DNA of 6,768 nucleotides, from contig JACVQG010000255.1 of the NCBI GenBank assembly GCA_015661045.1, forward strand, positions 1 through 6,768, in the 5' to 3' direction. Made by a program: the position numbers and the translations under genes. The notes under the pieces are model-generated. The model saw only the letters and a program-made list of their open reading frames with translations. It had not been told where the DNA came from and searched no databases. Positions 1-5,760 of this stretch are shown here, one piece after another. Position 1 is the first letter of the stretch; each line of letters starts with the position of its first letter. The DNA comes from Dehalococcoidia bacterium (GTDB lineage: Bacteria; Chloroflexota; Dehalococcoidia; JACVQG01).

Positions 1-577
1 CCTGTATATTCACATCTATACTGGTGGTGGCAATGGCTTCGCCGGGCACATTTAACGTTATGTTAAGATTAGTAACACCGGATTCAACTTTTGGGGTAAC
101 CGGCACTGGATTTATATTTGGTGGGCCGGGCTTTTCACCCAGATATTGGACCTGGTCCAGATATAGAGACATGGATTGAAGCCCCGGGAAAACCAGGTCG
201 GCTACCATATAAATTACAAAGGGCCTTACGCCAGCCGCCTCGATTACCAAAGTATATTTACCGGGACGGGCCGACTCCGGAAACAACAAGTCCATTGTTT
301 CCGTTAAGTTCACATTAGCGCCAGCTTTTACGCTGGGCAAAGGCCCGACTTTTATCGTTCCTTTCCCTACTATCTCCTCAGGCTGCCCGCCATCCAGCTT
401 AGCTTTGACCACATAGTCAACTTCCACGTTAGTATTTAACGGTAAATCCTTGACCAGAGTAGCATCTCCCCTGAGAAGACCCTGGAATTTTTCACCCTTG
501 AACACCTGCGACGGGGTGACCTTTCTTTCAAACGCATTCACCTTCACATACCCATCTATAACCTGCCCGAAGGCTGA
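1..577 (-). CDS. Partial beta-rich hypothetical protein, runs off the left edge; 5' end unclear
   Basis: The minus strand is open from a TGA at 578-580 to the window edge, about 192 codons. The translation is protein-like, with regular alternation of hydrophobic and polar residues, Gly/Pro turns and phrases such as FPESARPGKYTLVIEAAGV, which are typical of extracellular beta-sandwich (CARDB-like) modules. After about 150 residues a Pro-rich linker (EKPGPPNINPVPVTP) leads into what looks like a second beta module cut by the edge. No signal peptide or ATG is visible. In-frame GTG codons lie at 545-547 and 539-541, but neither has a good ribosome-binding site, and protein-like residues (SAFGQVIDGY) precede them up to the TGA. 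An ATG at 612-614 in another frame begins MVSLQPGRIKLLI, and a single frameshift near 575-585 would join it to this frame. The gene may therefore be frameshifted, 5'-degraded, or use GTG. The domain name is a resemblance, not a match; that the frame is coding is fairly secure. Confidence 0.6.
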
Positions 578-681
578 TCAATAACTTAATCCTGCCTGGC
601 TGTAATGATACCATAAAATATTTATTATGTAACGTTCAACAAAACATGGAAATATTCGTTCATCAGAAATCCAGCTAAACC

Positions 682-710
682 TTGACTATTCAGTACATGG
701 GATATAGAAT
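682..710 (+). promoter_or_regulatory. Sigma70-type promoter for lipoprotein-cupin unit 1
   Basis: TTGACT at 682-687 and TAGAAT at 705-710 are separated by 17 bp, each one base from the consensus hexamer. Transcription would start near 717, leaving a leader of about 35 nt before the ATG at 752. The rest of the 578-751 spacer shows no other gene or clear operator. Confidence 0.6.
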
Positions 711-735
711 TCGAATAGCCCCATCGGTTCATTGG

Positions 736-741
736 AAGGAG
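736..741 (+). promoter_or_regulatory. Ribosome-binding site of the first solute-binding lipoprotein gene
   Basis: AAGGAG lies 10 nt upstream of the ATG at 752. It supports that start, which also places a clean lipoprotein signal peptide at the N-terminus. Confidence 0.7.
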
Positions 742-751
742 ACAATAAAAT

Positions 752-1891
752 ATGAAAAGGGTCTTTTTTTATGGCGCTTCAATAGTGTTCATTTTCACAA
801 TCATTCTTTCAGGGTGTACCCCAAAGGCCGTACCAGCTCCGGGCACGACTAGCCAGGGTACCATATCCTCAACCCCTGCTCCATCGAAGCCTGTTGTAAG
901 CGCCGAGAGCACAGCCTGGAATACAGTGGTTGAAGCCGCCAAAAAAGAGCGTAAAGTAACCGTTTATAGCTATTCCTGGGTTGGGGATTCCGGCGTGGCT
1001 ATTTCTAATGCCTTTAAAGCTAAATATGGCATTGAACTGGATTTGATAACAGGCCGGGGTTCAGAGTTTATCGAACGACTGAAGACAGAAAAACGAATGG
1101 GGCGTATGACAGCGGATATATTCGAAGGTAGCCCCAGCCATCTGCCCAATGCAAAAGATGCCAATACACTAACGGCTAGCGCTTCCAACCTGCCCTCTTT
1201 ACAGGAAGCGGGAGTCTGGGCTGTCGAACCGCTTTTCCTGGATAAAGATGGATTTATACTTCCGTTTATGTCAATGGTGGCTTCACCTTATATTAATACA
1301 AAAATCATCAAACCCGGGGAAGAGCCAAAAAGCTGGTTAGATATTCAACAACCACGGTGGAAGGGGCAGATAATGGTGCAGGACCCTGCAATAAGCACCG
1401 GGGCTTATCGCCTGTTAGCTTATGTAAAGTATGGAGTTTTCACCGAAGATTTTCTCCGCCAGTTAAATAACCAGGACATCCGGTTTACCACGGGACTTCA
1501 ACAGGAGGCCCAGTTACTGGCCCAGGGCGAAAGGGCGCTATCCCTGTATCTCATTGACTCCGATACCGCTTCGGCCATTAAAGATGGAGCGCCTATAAAG
1601 GCTGTCTCGATGAAAGAGGGTGTGCTGGCCCAGGTGATGGCCATTGGTCAGATCAAAGATAACCCTCATCCAAACGCCGCAAAGTTATTTCTCAACTGGT
1701 TATTCACACAGGAAGGACAGAAGATTAATGCCGAAGCTAAGGGTTCCGGGTCAATAAGGAAAGATGTTCCCAGCTTCAGCCCACCCGGCGCCCAGGTGCA
1801 GACCAAACTCCTGGTACTGACCGCTGAAATGTTGAACGACTATGCTAAACTGTTCCAGGAAAAATCTCTGGTAAAATTATGGAACCGATAG
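752..1891 (+). CDS. ABC-type substrate-binding lipoprotein, AfuA/FbpA-like (COG1840 type), copy 1
   Basis: A 379-residue exported lipoprotein. Residues 1-21 form a signal peptide with lipobox LSGC, and Cys22 would be lipidated and anchor the protein outside the membrane. Residues 23-52 are a Pro/Ser/Thr-rich tether. From Trp56 onward the protein shows the layout of iron/thiamine/phosphonate-type binding proteins: KVTVYSYSW as first strand (68-76), ERLKTEKRMGRMTADIF (108-124), SPYINTK (178-184), PRWKGQIMVQDPAISTGAY (201-219) and the late hinge motif FLNWLFTQEGQ (313-323). The family binds small anionic or metal-complexed ligands and passes them to an ABC permease. The adjacent tyrosine pair that holds Fe3+ in FbpA is not evident, so iron should not be assumed. 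A cupin gene follows after 36 nt, with no permease or ATPase gene. It has its own promoter and ribosome-binding site. The family call is good; the ligand is unknown. Confidence 0.88.
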   Translation: MKRVFFYGASIVFIFTIILSGCTPKAVPAPGTTSQGTISSTPAPSKPVVSAESTAWNTVVEAAKKERKVTVYSYSWVGDSGVAISNAFKAKYGIELDLITGRGSEFIERLKTEKRMGRMTADIFEGSPSHLPNAKDANTLTASASNLPSLQEAGVWAVEPLFLDKDGFILPFMSMVASPYINTKIIKPGEEPKSWLDIQQPRWKGQIMVQDPAISTGAYRLLAYVKYGVFTEDFLRQLNNQDIRFTTGLQQEAQLLAQGERALSLYLIDSDTASAIKDGAPIKAVSMKEGVLAQVMAIGQIKDNPHPNAAKLFLNWLFTQEGQKINAEAKGSGSIRKDVPSFSPPGAQVQTKLLVLTAEMLNDYAKLFQEKSLVKLWNR

Positions 1892-1978
1892 AACTTTTCC
1901 CGGGCTAAAAATTTAAATGGAGGAATTGTGACCGAAAGAGTTACCGAACGACGTAAAGAACCCGAACCCCAAGAGCTT
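1871..1978 (+). repeat. Pair of imperfect direct repeats, 82 nt apart, spanning the lipoprotein-cupin junction
   Basis: The segments 1871-1896 and 1953-1978 align over 26 bases with 16 identities. GTAAA, GAACC and GAACTT/GAGCTT all recur at an offset of exactly 82. Between them lie the lipoprotein stop codon, the GGAGG site and the GTG start of the cupin gene. In unit 2 a single such element remains (3796-3818), which makes these repeats plausible end points of a deletion. Confidence 0.5.
1919..1923 (+). promoter_or_regulatory. Ribosome-binding site selecting the GTG start of cupin 1
   Basis: GGAGG sits 4 nt before GTG at 1928-1930. It fixes this non-ATG start in preference to the internal ATG at 1991 (residue 22), which is the only start left in the second copy. 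Confidence 0.75.
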
Positions 1979-2470
1979 ATCTTCGAATACATGCAGGAAT
2001 ATTACCGGGTCCGCAGGGAGCAGGGCGAAAAGGGGACCATAGTTCTCAAAGGAAAAGATATACCCTGGGAGCAAAACCGTCAGGGCCTTATAAGGTTCTA
2101 CACTCATCCCCAGAACTGGAAAAAGTTGGCAGTTCCCGGCTGGTCGCTTTTTGTACATCACATCAAAAAGCAAGGAGGAAGACATACCCACCAGGGTGGT
2201 CTGGGGCTTTTTGTACTGGATGGAAAGGGTTACACGATAGTGGATGGAACGCGCTTTGACTGGGAGAAGGATGACCTGATTCTTTTACCCATGAAACCCG
2301 GTGGATGCGAGCACCAGCATTTCAATCTGTCGGACAAACCATCATCATGGCTTGCCTTCATTTTTAATCCTTTCTGGGATGCCTCAGGCAATCTCAAGGT
2401 GCAATCGGAGACATCGCCGGACTGGAAAGGGCCAAATGCCCCTCCACCGGTTGTTCCCCATGTATCCTGA
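1928..2470 (+). CDS. Single-domain cupin protein, three-His type, copy 1
   Basis: A 180-residue soluble protein with no signal peptide or membrane segment, so probably cytosolic. Residues 1-40 are charged and helical in character. The cupin core follows: motif 1 is GGRHTHQGGLGLFVLDGKG (83-101), with His86 and His88 as likely metal ligands, and motif 2 is DDLILLPMKPGGCEHQHFN (115-133), with His129 or His131 as the third. The glutamate expected three to four residues after the HxH pair is absent (Leu92/Gly93). A similar three-His arrangement occurs in gentisate and related aromatic-ring dioxygenases, but those usually carry two cupin domains, so the activity cannot be assigned; ligand binding or sensing is equally possible. 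The C-terminus is Pro-rich (169-180). It follows the lipoprotein gene by 36 nt, very likely on one transcript, and a terminator begins 20 nt downstream. Confidence 0.85.
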   Translation: MTERVTERRKEPEPQELIFEYMQEYYRVRREQGEKGTIVLKGKDIPWEQNRQGLIRFYTHPQNWKKLAVPGWSLFVHHIKKQGGRHTHQGGLGLFVLDGKGYTIVDGTRFDWEKDDLILLPMKPGGCEHQHFNLSDKPSSWLAFIFNPFWDASGNLKVQSETSPDWKGPNAPPPVVPHVS

Positions 2471-2490
2471 ATAAATTATCATAGCAACAC

Positions 2491-2531
2491 AGAGGGGCGT
2501 CCCGATATATCGGGACGCCCCTCTTTATTTT
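2491..2531 (+). terminator. Perfect 34-bp palindrome followed by a T-rich tract, end of unit 1
   Basis: Bases 2491-2524 equal their own reverse complement. The arm is AGAGGGGCGTCCCGATA, the centre is AT-rich, and TTATTTT follows. The stem is GC-rich and positioned 20 nt after the cupin 1 stop codon, as expected for an intrinsic terminator separating the two units. Such perfect palindromes can also belong to small dispersed elements. Confidence 0.8.
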
Positions 2532-2552
2532 AAAAGCAAATTATATTCGCTA

Positions 2553-2580
2553 TTTACAAAGCTCCAAAGTGTGGTAAAAT
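2553..2580 (+). promoter_or_regulatory. Candidate sigma70-type promoter for unit 2
   Basis: TTTACA at 2553-2558 and TAAAAT at 2575-2580 are 16 bp apart, directly after the unit 1 terminator. A start near 2587 would give a leader of about 80 nt. The leader is unrelated to that of unit 1. Confidence 0.5.
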
Positions 2581-2639
2581 TATTCATTATTCTTCTTGAG
2601 TAGCCGGCCCGCCTTCGCAACAACCAGGTTAATTGAGGA

Positions 2640-2661
2640 TGGCTATAATAGCCAAAAGGAG
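2640..2661 (+). promoter_or_regulatory. Ribosome-binding site of lipoprotein 2, with a small hairpin just upstream
   Basis: AAGGAG at 2656-2661 lies 6 nt before ATG 2668 and decides that start. Bases 2640-2645 and 2649-2654 (TGGCTA/TAGCCA) can pair around a 3-nt loop, ending one base before the site. The hairpin is short, so any effect on translation is speculative. Confidence 0.55.
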
Positions 2662-2667
2662 CGCGAG

Positions 2668-3885
2668 ATGAAGAACCTGCGATTGATAATTGGTTGTAGT
2701 TTGGCCATATCCGGCACGTTGTTTAGTGCGTGTACCCCGAAACCTGCGCCCCTCTCAAACTTATCTCCACCGGGTTCGATGGTTCCAACATCTATACCGA
2801 CAAAGGCCGTTACCCCTTCAATTAGTGCAGATGAGGCGGCATGGAATAAAGTTATGGAGGCGGCCAAAAAAGAAGGTAAAGTAACCGTTTATAGCTATTC
2901 CTGGGTTGGGGATGCTGGAATTGCTATGGTGAGAACTTTCGAGAGTAAATACGGGATCTCCCTGGACATAATAACCGGCCGTGGCGCTGAGTTCGTGGAG
3001 AGGTTAAAAACAGAAAAGCGGATGGGCGCCATGACAGCAGACACATTCGAGGGATCAGCCACACACGTGACCAACGCAAAAGTCGCCGATACCATTGCAG
3101 CTAGCGCCCAGGGCTTACCAGCATTAGCGGAGAAGGGCGTATGGAGTCTGGAACCGCTCTCCCAGGATAAGGATGGATATGTACTGGCGTTTATGCCTCT
3201 CGTTGGCGCTCCCTACATTAATACCAAACTGGTTAAAGCAGAGGATGAGCCTAAGTCCTGGTTCGACATCATGCAACCCAGATGGAAAGGTCAAATGATG
3301 ATGCAGGACCCGGCCATCAGCACCGGGGCTTACCGCCTGGTCGGGTATGTGAGGCACGGGGTTTTCAACGAAGACTTCTTGAGGCAACTGGTTAATCAGG
3401 ATATCCGGTTTACCACCGGTGTCCAACAGGAGGCTCAGTTACTGGCCCAGGGCCAGCGCAGTCTTTCTCTGTTTATGGTCGAATCAGATTCGGCTGGTTT
3501 GATAAAAGAAGGCGCACCTATAAAAGCCGTATCCATGAAAGAGGGTGTGGTGGCTCTGGCGATGGCAGTCGGCCAGGTCAAGAATAATCCTCATCCTAAT
3601 GCTACCCGGGTTTTCTTAAACTGGTTATTCACTCAAGAAGGTCAACAGGTCAATGCCCAGGCTAAATCCAGTAGCACTGTGAGAAATGACGTGCAAAACT
3701 TTACTCCTTCGGCTGCCAGGGTGCAAACCAAGCTGTTAACCCTTACAGGGGAGATGCAGGACGAGCAAACGAAACTATTTGCCGATAAATACCTGGTAAA
3801 GCTGAACCATCGGAACTTATCTTTGAGTATATGCAGGAGTTTTACCGTATCCGGCGGGAACAGGGGGATAAGGGGACTATTGTAA
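2668..3885 (+). CDS. ABC-type substrate-binding lipoprotein, AfuA/FbpA-like, copy 2, with an out-of-frame C-terminal tail
   Basis: A 405-residue lipoprotein, paralogous to the gene at 752. ATG 2668 is chosen because AAGGAG precedes it and it yields a signal peptide ending FSAC with Cys22; an in-frame TTG at 2596 would spoil this. Residues 23-55 are a Pro/Ser/Thr tether. From Trp59 to Leu379 the protein aligns without gaps to residues 56-376 of copy 1, roughly two thirds identical by eye, with KVTVYSYSWVGD, PRWKGQ, DPAISTGAYRL and FLNWLFTQEGQ shared. Where copy 1 stops three residues later, this frame continues for 26 residues (380-405) that are the cupin gene read out of frame, and it overlaps the cupin start by 55 nt. 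The tail includes a free cysteine (Cys389) and resembles no domain. The ligand-binding core is complete, so the protein may well function. The changed substitutions between copies could mean a different ligand. Confidence 0.87.
   Translation: MKNLRLIIGCSLAISGTLFSACTPKPAPLSNLSPPGSMVPTSIPTKAVTPSISADEAAWNKVMEAAKKEGKVTVYSYSWVGDAGIAMVRTFESKYGISLDIITGRGAEFVERLKTEKRMGAMTADTFEGSATHVTNAKVADTIAASAQGLPALAEKGVWSLEPLSQDKDGYVLAFMPLVGAPYINTKLVKAEDEPKSWFDIMQPRWKGQMMMQDPAISTGAYRLVGYVRHGVFNEDFLRQLVNQDIRFTTGVQQEAQLLAQGQRSLSLFMVESDSAGLIKEGAPIKAVSMKEGVVALAMAVGQVKNNPHPNATRVFLNWLFTQEGQQVNAQAKSSSTVRNDVQNFTPSAARVQTKLLTLTGEMQDEQTKLFADKYLVKLNHRNLSLSICRSFTVSGGNRGIRGLL
2876..2913 (+). repeat. 38-nt block identical to 951-988 in the first lipoprotein gene
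   Basis: Bases 2876-2913 are identical to 951-988 and encode the first strand and turn of the binding domain (core KVTVYSYSWVGD). Synonymous sites are unchanged here, although the surrounding genes differ at many bases. This is the longest exact match I found between the two copies. Confidence 0.8.
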
Positions 3886-4313
3886 TCAAAGGGAAGGATG
3901 TGCCCTGGGAGCAGAACCGGCAGGGGTTGATAAAGTTCTATACTCATCCGAAGAATTGGCCGAAATTATCCGTTCCCCATTGGGCTCTATTTGTGCATAG
4001 TATCAAGAAGCAGGGAGGAAGACATACCCATCAGGGGGGATTGGGGCTTTTTGTTTTAGGGGGTAAGGGTTACTCAGTTGTAGACGGTGTCAGGTATGAC
4101 TGGGAGAAGGATGACTTGATCGTTCTCCCCATGAAGCCCGGCGGCTGCGAACACCAGCACTTTAATCTCGACCCCGATAAGCCATCGGAGTGGCTGGCTT
4201 TTATCTTCTGGCCGTTCTTCGACGCTTCAGGAAACCTGAAGGTGCAATCAACAAATTCGCCTGACTGGACAGGCCCCACACCTGCACCACCCAAGATTGG
4301 CCACGTGGCTTGA
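3831..4313 (+). CDS. Single-domain cupin protein, three-His type, copy 2, shortened N-terminus
   Basis: A 160-residue paralog of the cupin at 1928, about three quarters identical by eye with one single-residue indel (after HFNL). The metal-binding pattern is kept: His65 and His67 in GGRHTHQGG, and His108/His110 in GGCEHQHFN; again no glutamate follows the HxH pair. The first usable start is ATG 3831, which aligns with Met22 of copy 1. The frame is open back to 3789 and still encodes EPSELIFEY, the counterpart of EPQELIFEY in copy 1, but contains no ATG, GTG or TTG. There is no convincing ribosome-binding site before 3831 (only TTGAG), and the start lies inside the lipoprotein gene, in the -1 frame relative to it, 55 nt before that gene ends. 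Expression would depend on coupled re-initiation. The core is undamaged and conservatively substituted, which argues for a working protein. Confidence 0.75.
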   Translation: MQEFYRIRREQGDKGTIVIKGKDVPWEQNRQGLIKFYTHPKNWPKLSVPHWALFVHSIKKQGGRHTHQGGLGLFVLGGKGYSVVDGVRYDWEKDDLIVLPMKPGGCEHQHFNLDPDKPSEWLAFIFWPFFDASGNLKVQSTNSPDWTGPTPAPPKIGHVA

Positions 4314-4352
4314 AATATAAGCTTAACGTATTATCGGCGCAATGAAATTGGA

Positions 4353-4382
4353 AGTAGGGGCGATTCGTTAGTCGCCCCTACT
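4353..4382. terminator. Hairpin in the convergent gap, probable two-way terminator
   Basis: AGTAGGGGCGA (4353-4363) pairs perfectly with 4372-4382 around an 8-nt loop. It lies 39 nt after the stop codon of cupin 2 and includes the TAG stop (4378-4380) of the minus-strand synthetase gene. Neither side has a strong T run, so efficiency is uncertain. The arm shares AGGGGCG with the terminator at 2491. Confidence 0.5.
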
Positions 4383-5760
4383 CGTATTTATCTTTCCGGT
4401 TGCCATACCTTCTAAGAACCGAAAGCGCTCTCGCGGCCCGTTCCGGTGTAGGATAGGCCGTTTTATAGTCCAGTTTTTCAATCCAGGAGAGGGACTCACC
4501 AGTCCATCTGCCCTGCATCCAGACGACCACCGGTTTAGATTTACCTGCCGAAATATCCTGGATTGTTTTAATGGTAGGCCACCCGGCAATGCATATAATA
4601 GCATCCATCTGGGGATCATCCAGGAGCGCTTCCAAACAGGCTTTATATATATTTTTATACCCGTGGGACATACCCGCTGCCAGCATATCTACCGGGTTAC
4701 GGGGCGGCGCCCATATAGGAAAGTAATTTTTGAGCGCATCTATTGTTTTCGGAGATAGTTGTGCCGGTTCCAGGCCCTCCTTGTCCAGGGCATCAACTGC
4801 CATTATAGCGCAGCCGCCTGTAGGGGTGATTATCCCCACCCGGTTGCCCTTGAGAGGCGGTAAATAGAGAAGCGCTTTTGCCACATCCCCCAATTCGTCG
4901 CTATTCTCCACCCGGATAATACCGGCATACTGGAAAGCTACATCATACAACTTGTCCTGTCCGGCCAGAGAGCCGCTATGGGAAGCGATTGCCCGCGCCG
5001 CGGGTGCAGTGCGCCCAGTCTTGAGAACGAGGATAGGTTTTTTCTGACTGACCCTTTTAGCAACCTTCAGGAATCTCCGTCCCTGATTCAGCCCCTCGAT
5101 GTGAAGGAATATTAGTCTGGTATCAGGATCAACCTCCAGATACTCCAGAATATCGGCAAAATCCACATCACACATATTGCCCAGGTCAATTCCCTTGCTG
5201 GCGACAAAGTCAAAAAAACCCTCGAAGAAACCGCCAGACTGAGAGACCATAGCAATTGGGGCTTTTATCGGAGAAGGGGGAAGAAAAGAAGAACTAAAAG
5301 GTTGAAAATTGTTAATTGAACCTAAAGAATTGGGACCAACCAGCCGTATACCGCCTGCTCTTGCCCGGTTTACTACTTGTTCCTGGAGCGCACGGCCTTC
5401 GCTCCCGGCTTCGGCAAAACCATCGCTTACAATAGTCGCTGCCTTTATTCCCATCTTTGCGCAGCTATCAATAGCATTCAATACCATATCGCGGGGTACC
5501 ATAATTAATGCCAGTTCGATGCCGTGCGGTAACGACTCGATTTTTGGATAGGCTTTTAACCCCAAAATGGAATCGGCGTTGGGATTAACCGGATAAAGCT
5601 CCCCGGGGTAACCGCAGTTTACTAATGTTTCCAGGATGTTAAAAGAGGCGCGACCGGTACGTCGAGGCACGCCAATCAGGGCAACTGACTTCGGTTCGAA
5701 GAAGAAATTTATGCGCCCGGCCTGTGGTTCATGTCTTTCCTGTCTCATATTTTTACTCAT
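4378..5760 (-). CDS. ADP-forming acyl-CoA synthetase, alpha-type subunit (CoA-binding plus ligase domains)
   Basis: This family makes ATP from ADP, phosphate and an acyl-CoA, or runs in reverse, passing phosphate through a histidine. Numbering from the possible TTG start at 5769 (463 residues): a Rossmann-type CoA-binding domain spans about 22-145 (SVALIGVPRRTGR, YPVNPNADSILG, GIKAATIVSDGFAEAG, RLVGPNSLGSIN). A first ligase domain follows (AMVSQSGGF at 173-181, DVDFADILEYL, HIEGL at 223-227), then ASHSGSLAG (262-270), whose His264 is the expected phosphohistidine. A second ligase domain begins with GIITPTGGCAIMA. Length and end point match stand-alone alpha subunits; the ATP-grasp beta subunit is absent from the window, and both neighbours face other ways. 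I prefer ATG 5760, but TTG 5769 and ATG 5748 are possible; none has a clear ribosome-binding site. The acid substrate cannot be told. Without a beta partner it might instead be a CoA-binding regulatory relative. Confidence 0.85.
   Translation of the reverse strand: MSKNMRQERHEPQAGRINFFFEPKSVALIGVPRRTGRASFNILETLVNCGYPGELYPVNPNADSILGLKAYPKIESLPHGIELALIMVPRDMVLNAIDSCAKMGIKAATIVSDGFAEAGSEGRALQEQVVNRARAGGIRLVGPNSLGSINNFQPFSSSFLPPSPIKAPIAMVSQSGGFFEGFFDFVASKGIDLGNMCDVDFADILEYLEVDPDTRLIFLHIEGLNQGRRFLKVAKRVSQKKPILVLKTGRTAPAARAIASHSGSLAGQDKLYDVAFQYAGIIRVENSDELGDVAKALLYLPPLKGNRVGIITPTGGCAIMAVDALDKEGLEPAQLSPKTIDALKNYFPIWAPPRNPVDMLAAGMSHGYKNIYKACLEALLDDPQMDAIICIAGWPTIKTIQDISAGKSKPVVVWMQGRWTGESLSWIEKLDYKTAYPTPERAARALSVLRRYGNRKDKYE

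Noticed and set aside
118..318. Plus-strand open frame of 66 codons at the left edge
   Set aside because: It lies opposite the partial minus-strand gene, whose translation is far more protein-like; no ribosome-binding site supports it.
752..1891. Calling the lipoproteins ferric-iron binders (FbpA)
   Set aside because: The overall fold signature fits the family, but the adjacent tyrosine pair used for Fe3+ is not evident and no iron-regulated operator was seen.
1913..2191. Minus-strand open frame opposite cupin 1, with a similar one opposite cupin 2 (3642-3947)
   Set aside because: Both are antiparallel shadows of conserved cupin and lipoprotein coding sequence; their mutual similarity follows from the duplication.
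2596..2667. TTG-initiated extension of the second lipoprotein
   Set aside because: It would put 24 polar and charged residues before the signal peptide; AAGGAG at 2656-2661 and the lipobox spacing point to ATG 2668.
752..4313. Composite transposon or mobile element as the cause of the duplication
   Set aside because: No transposase, integrase, terminal inverted repeats or target-site duplications are visible around the units.
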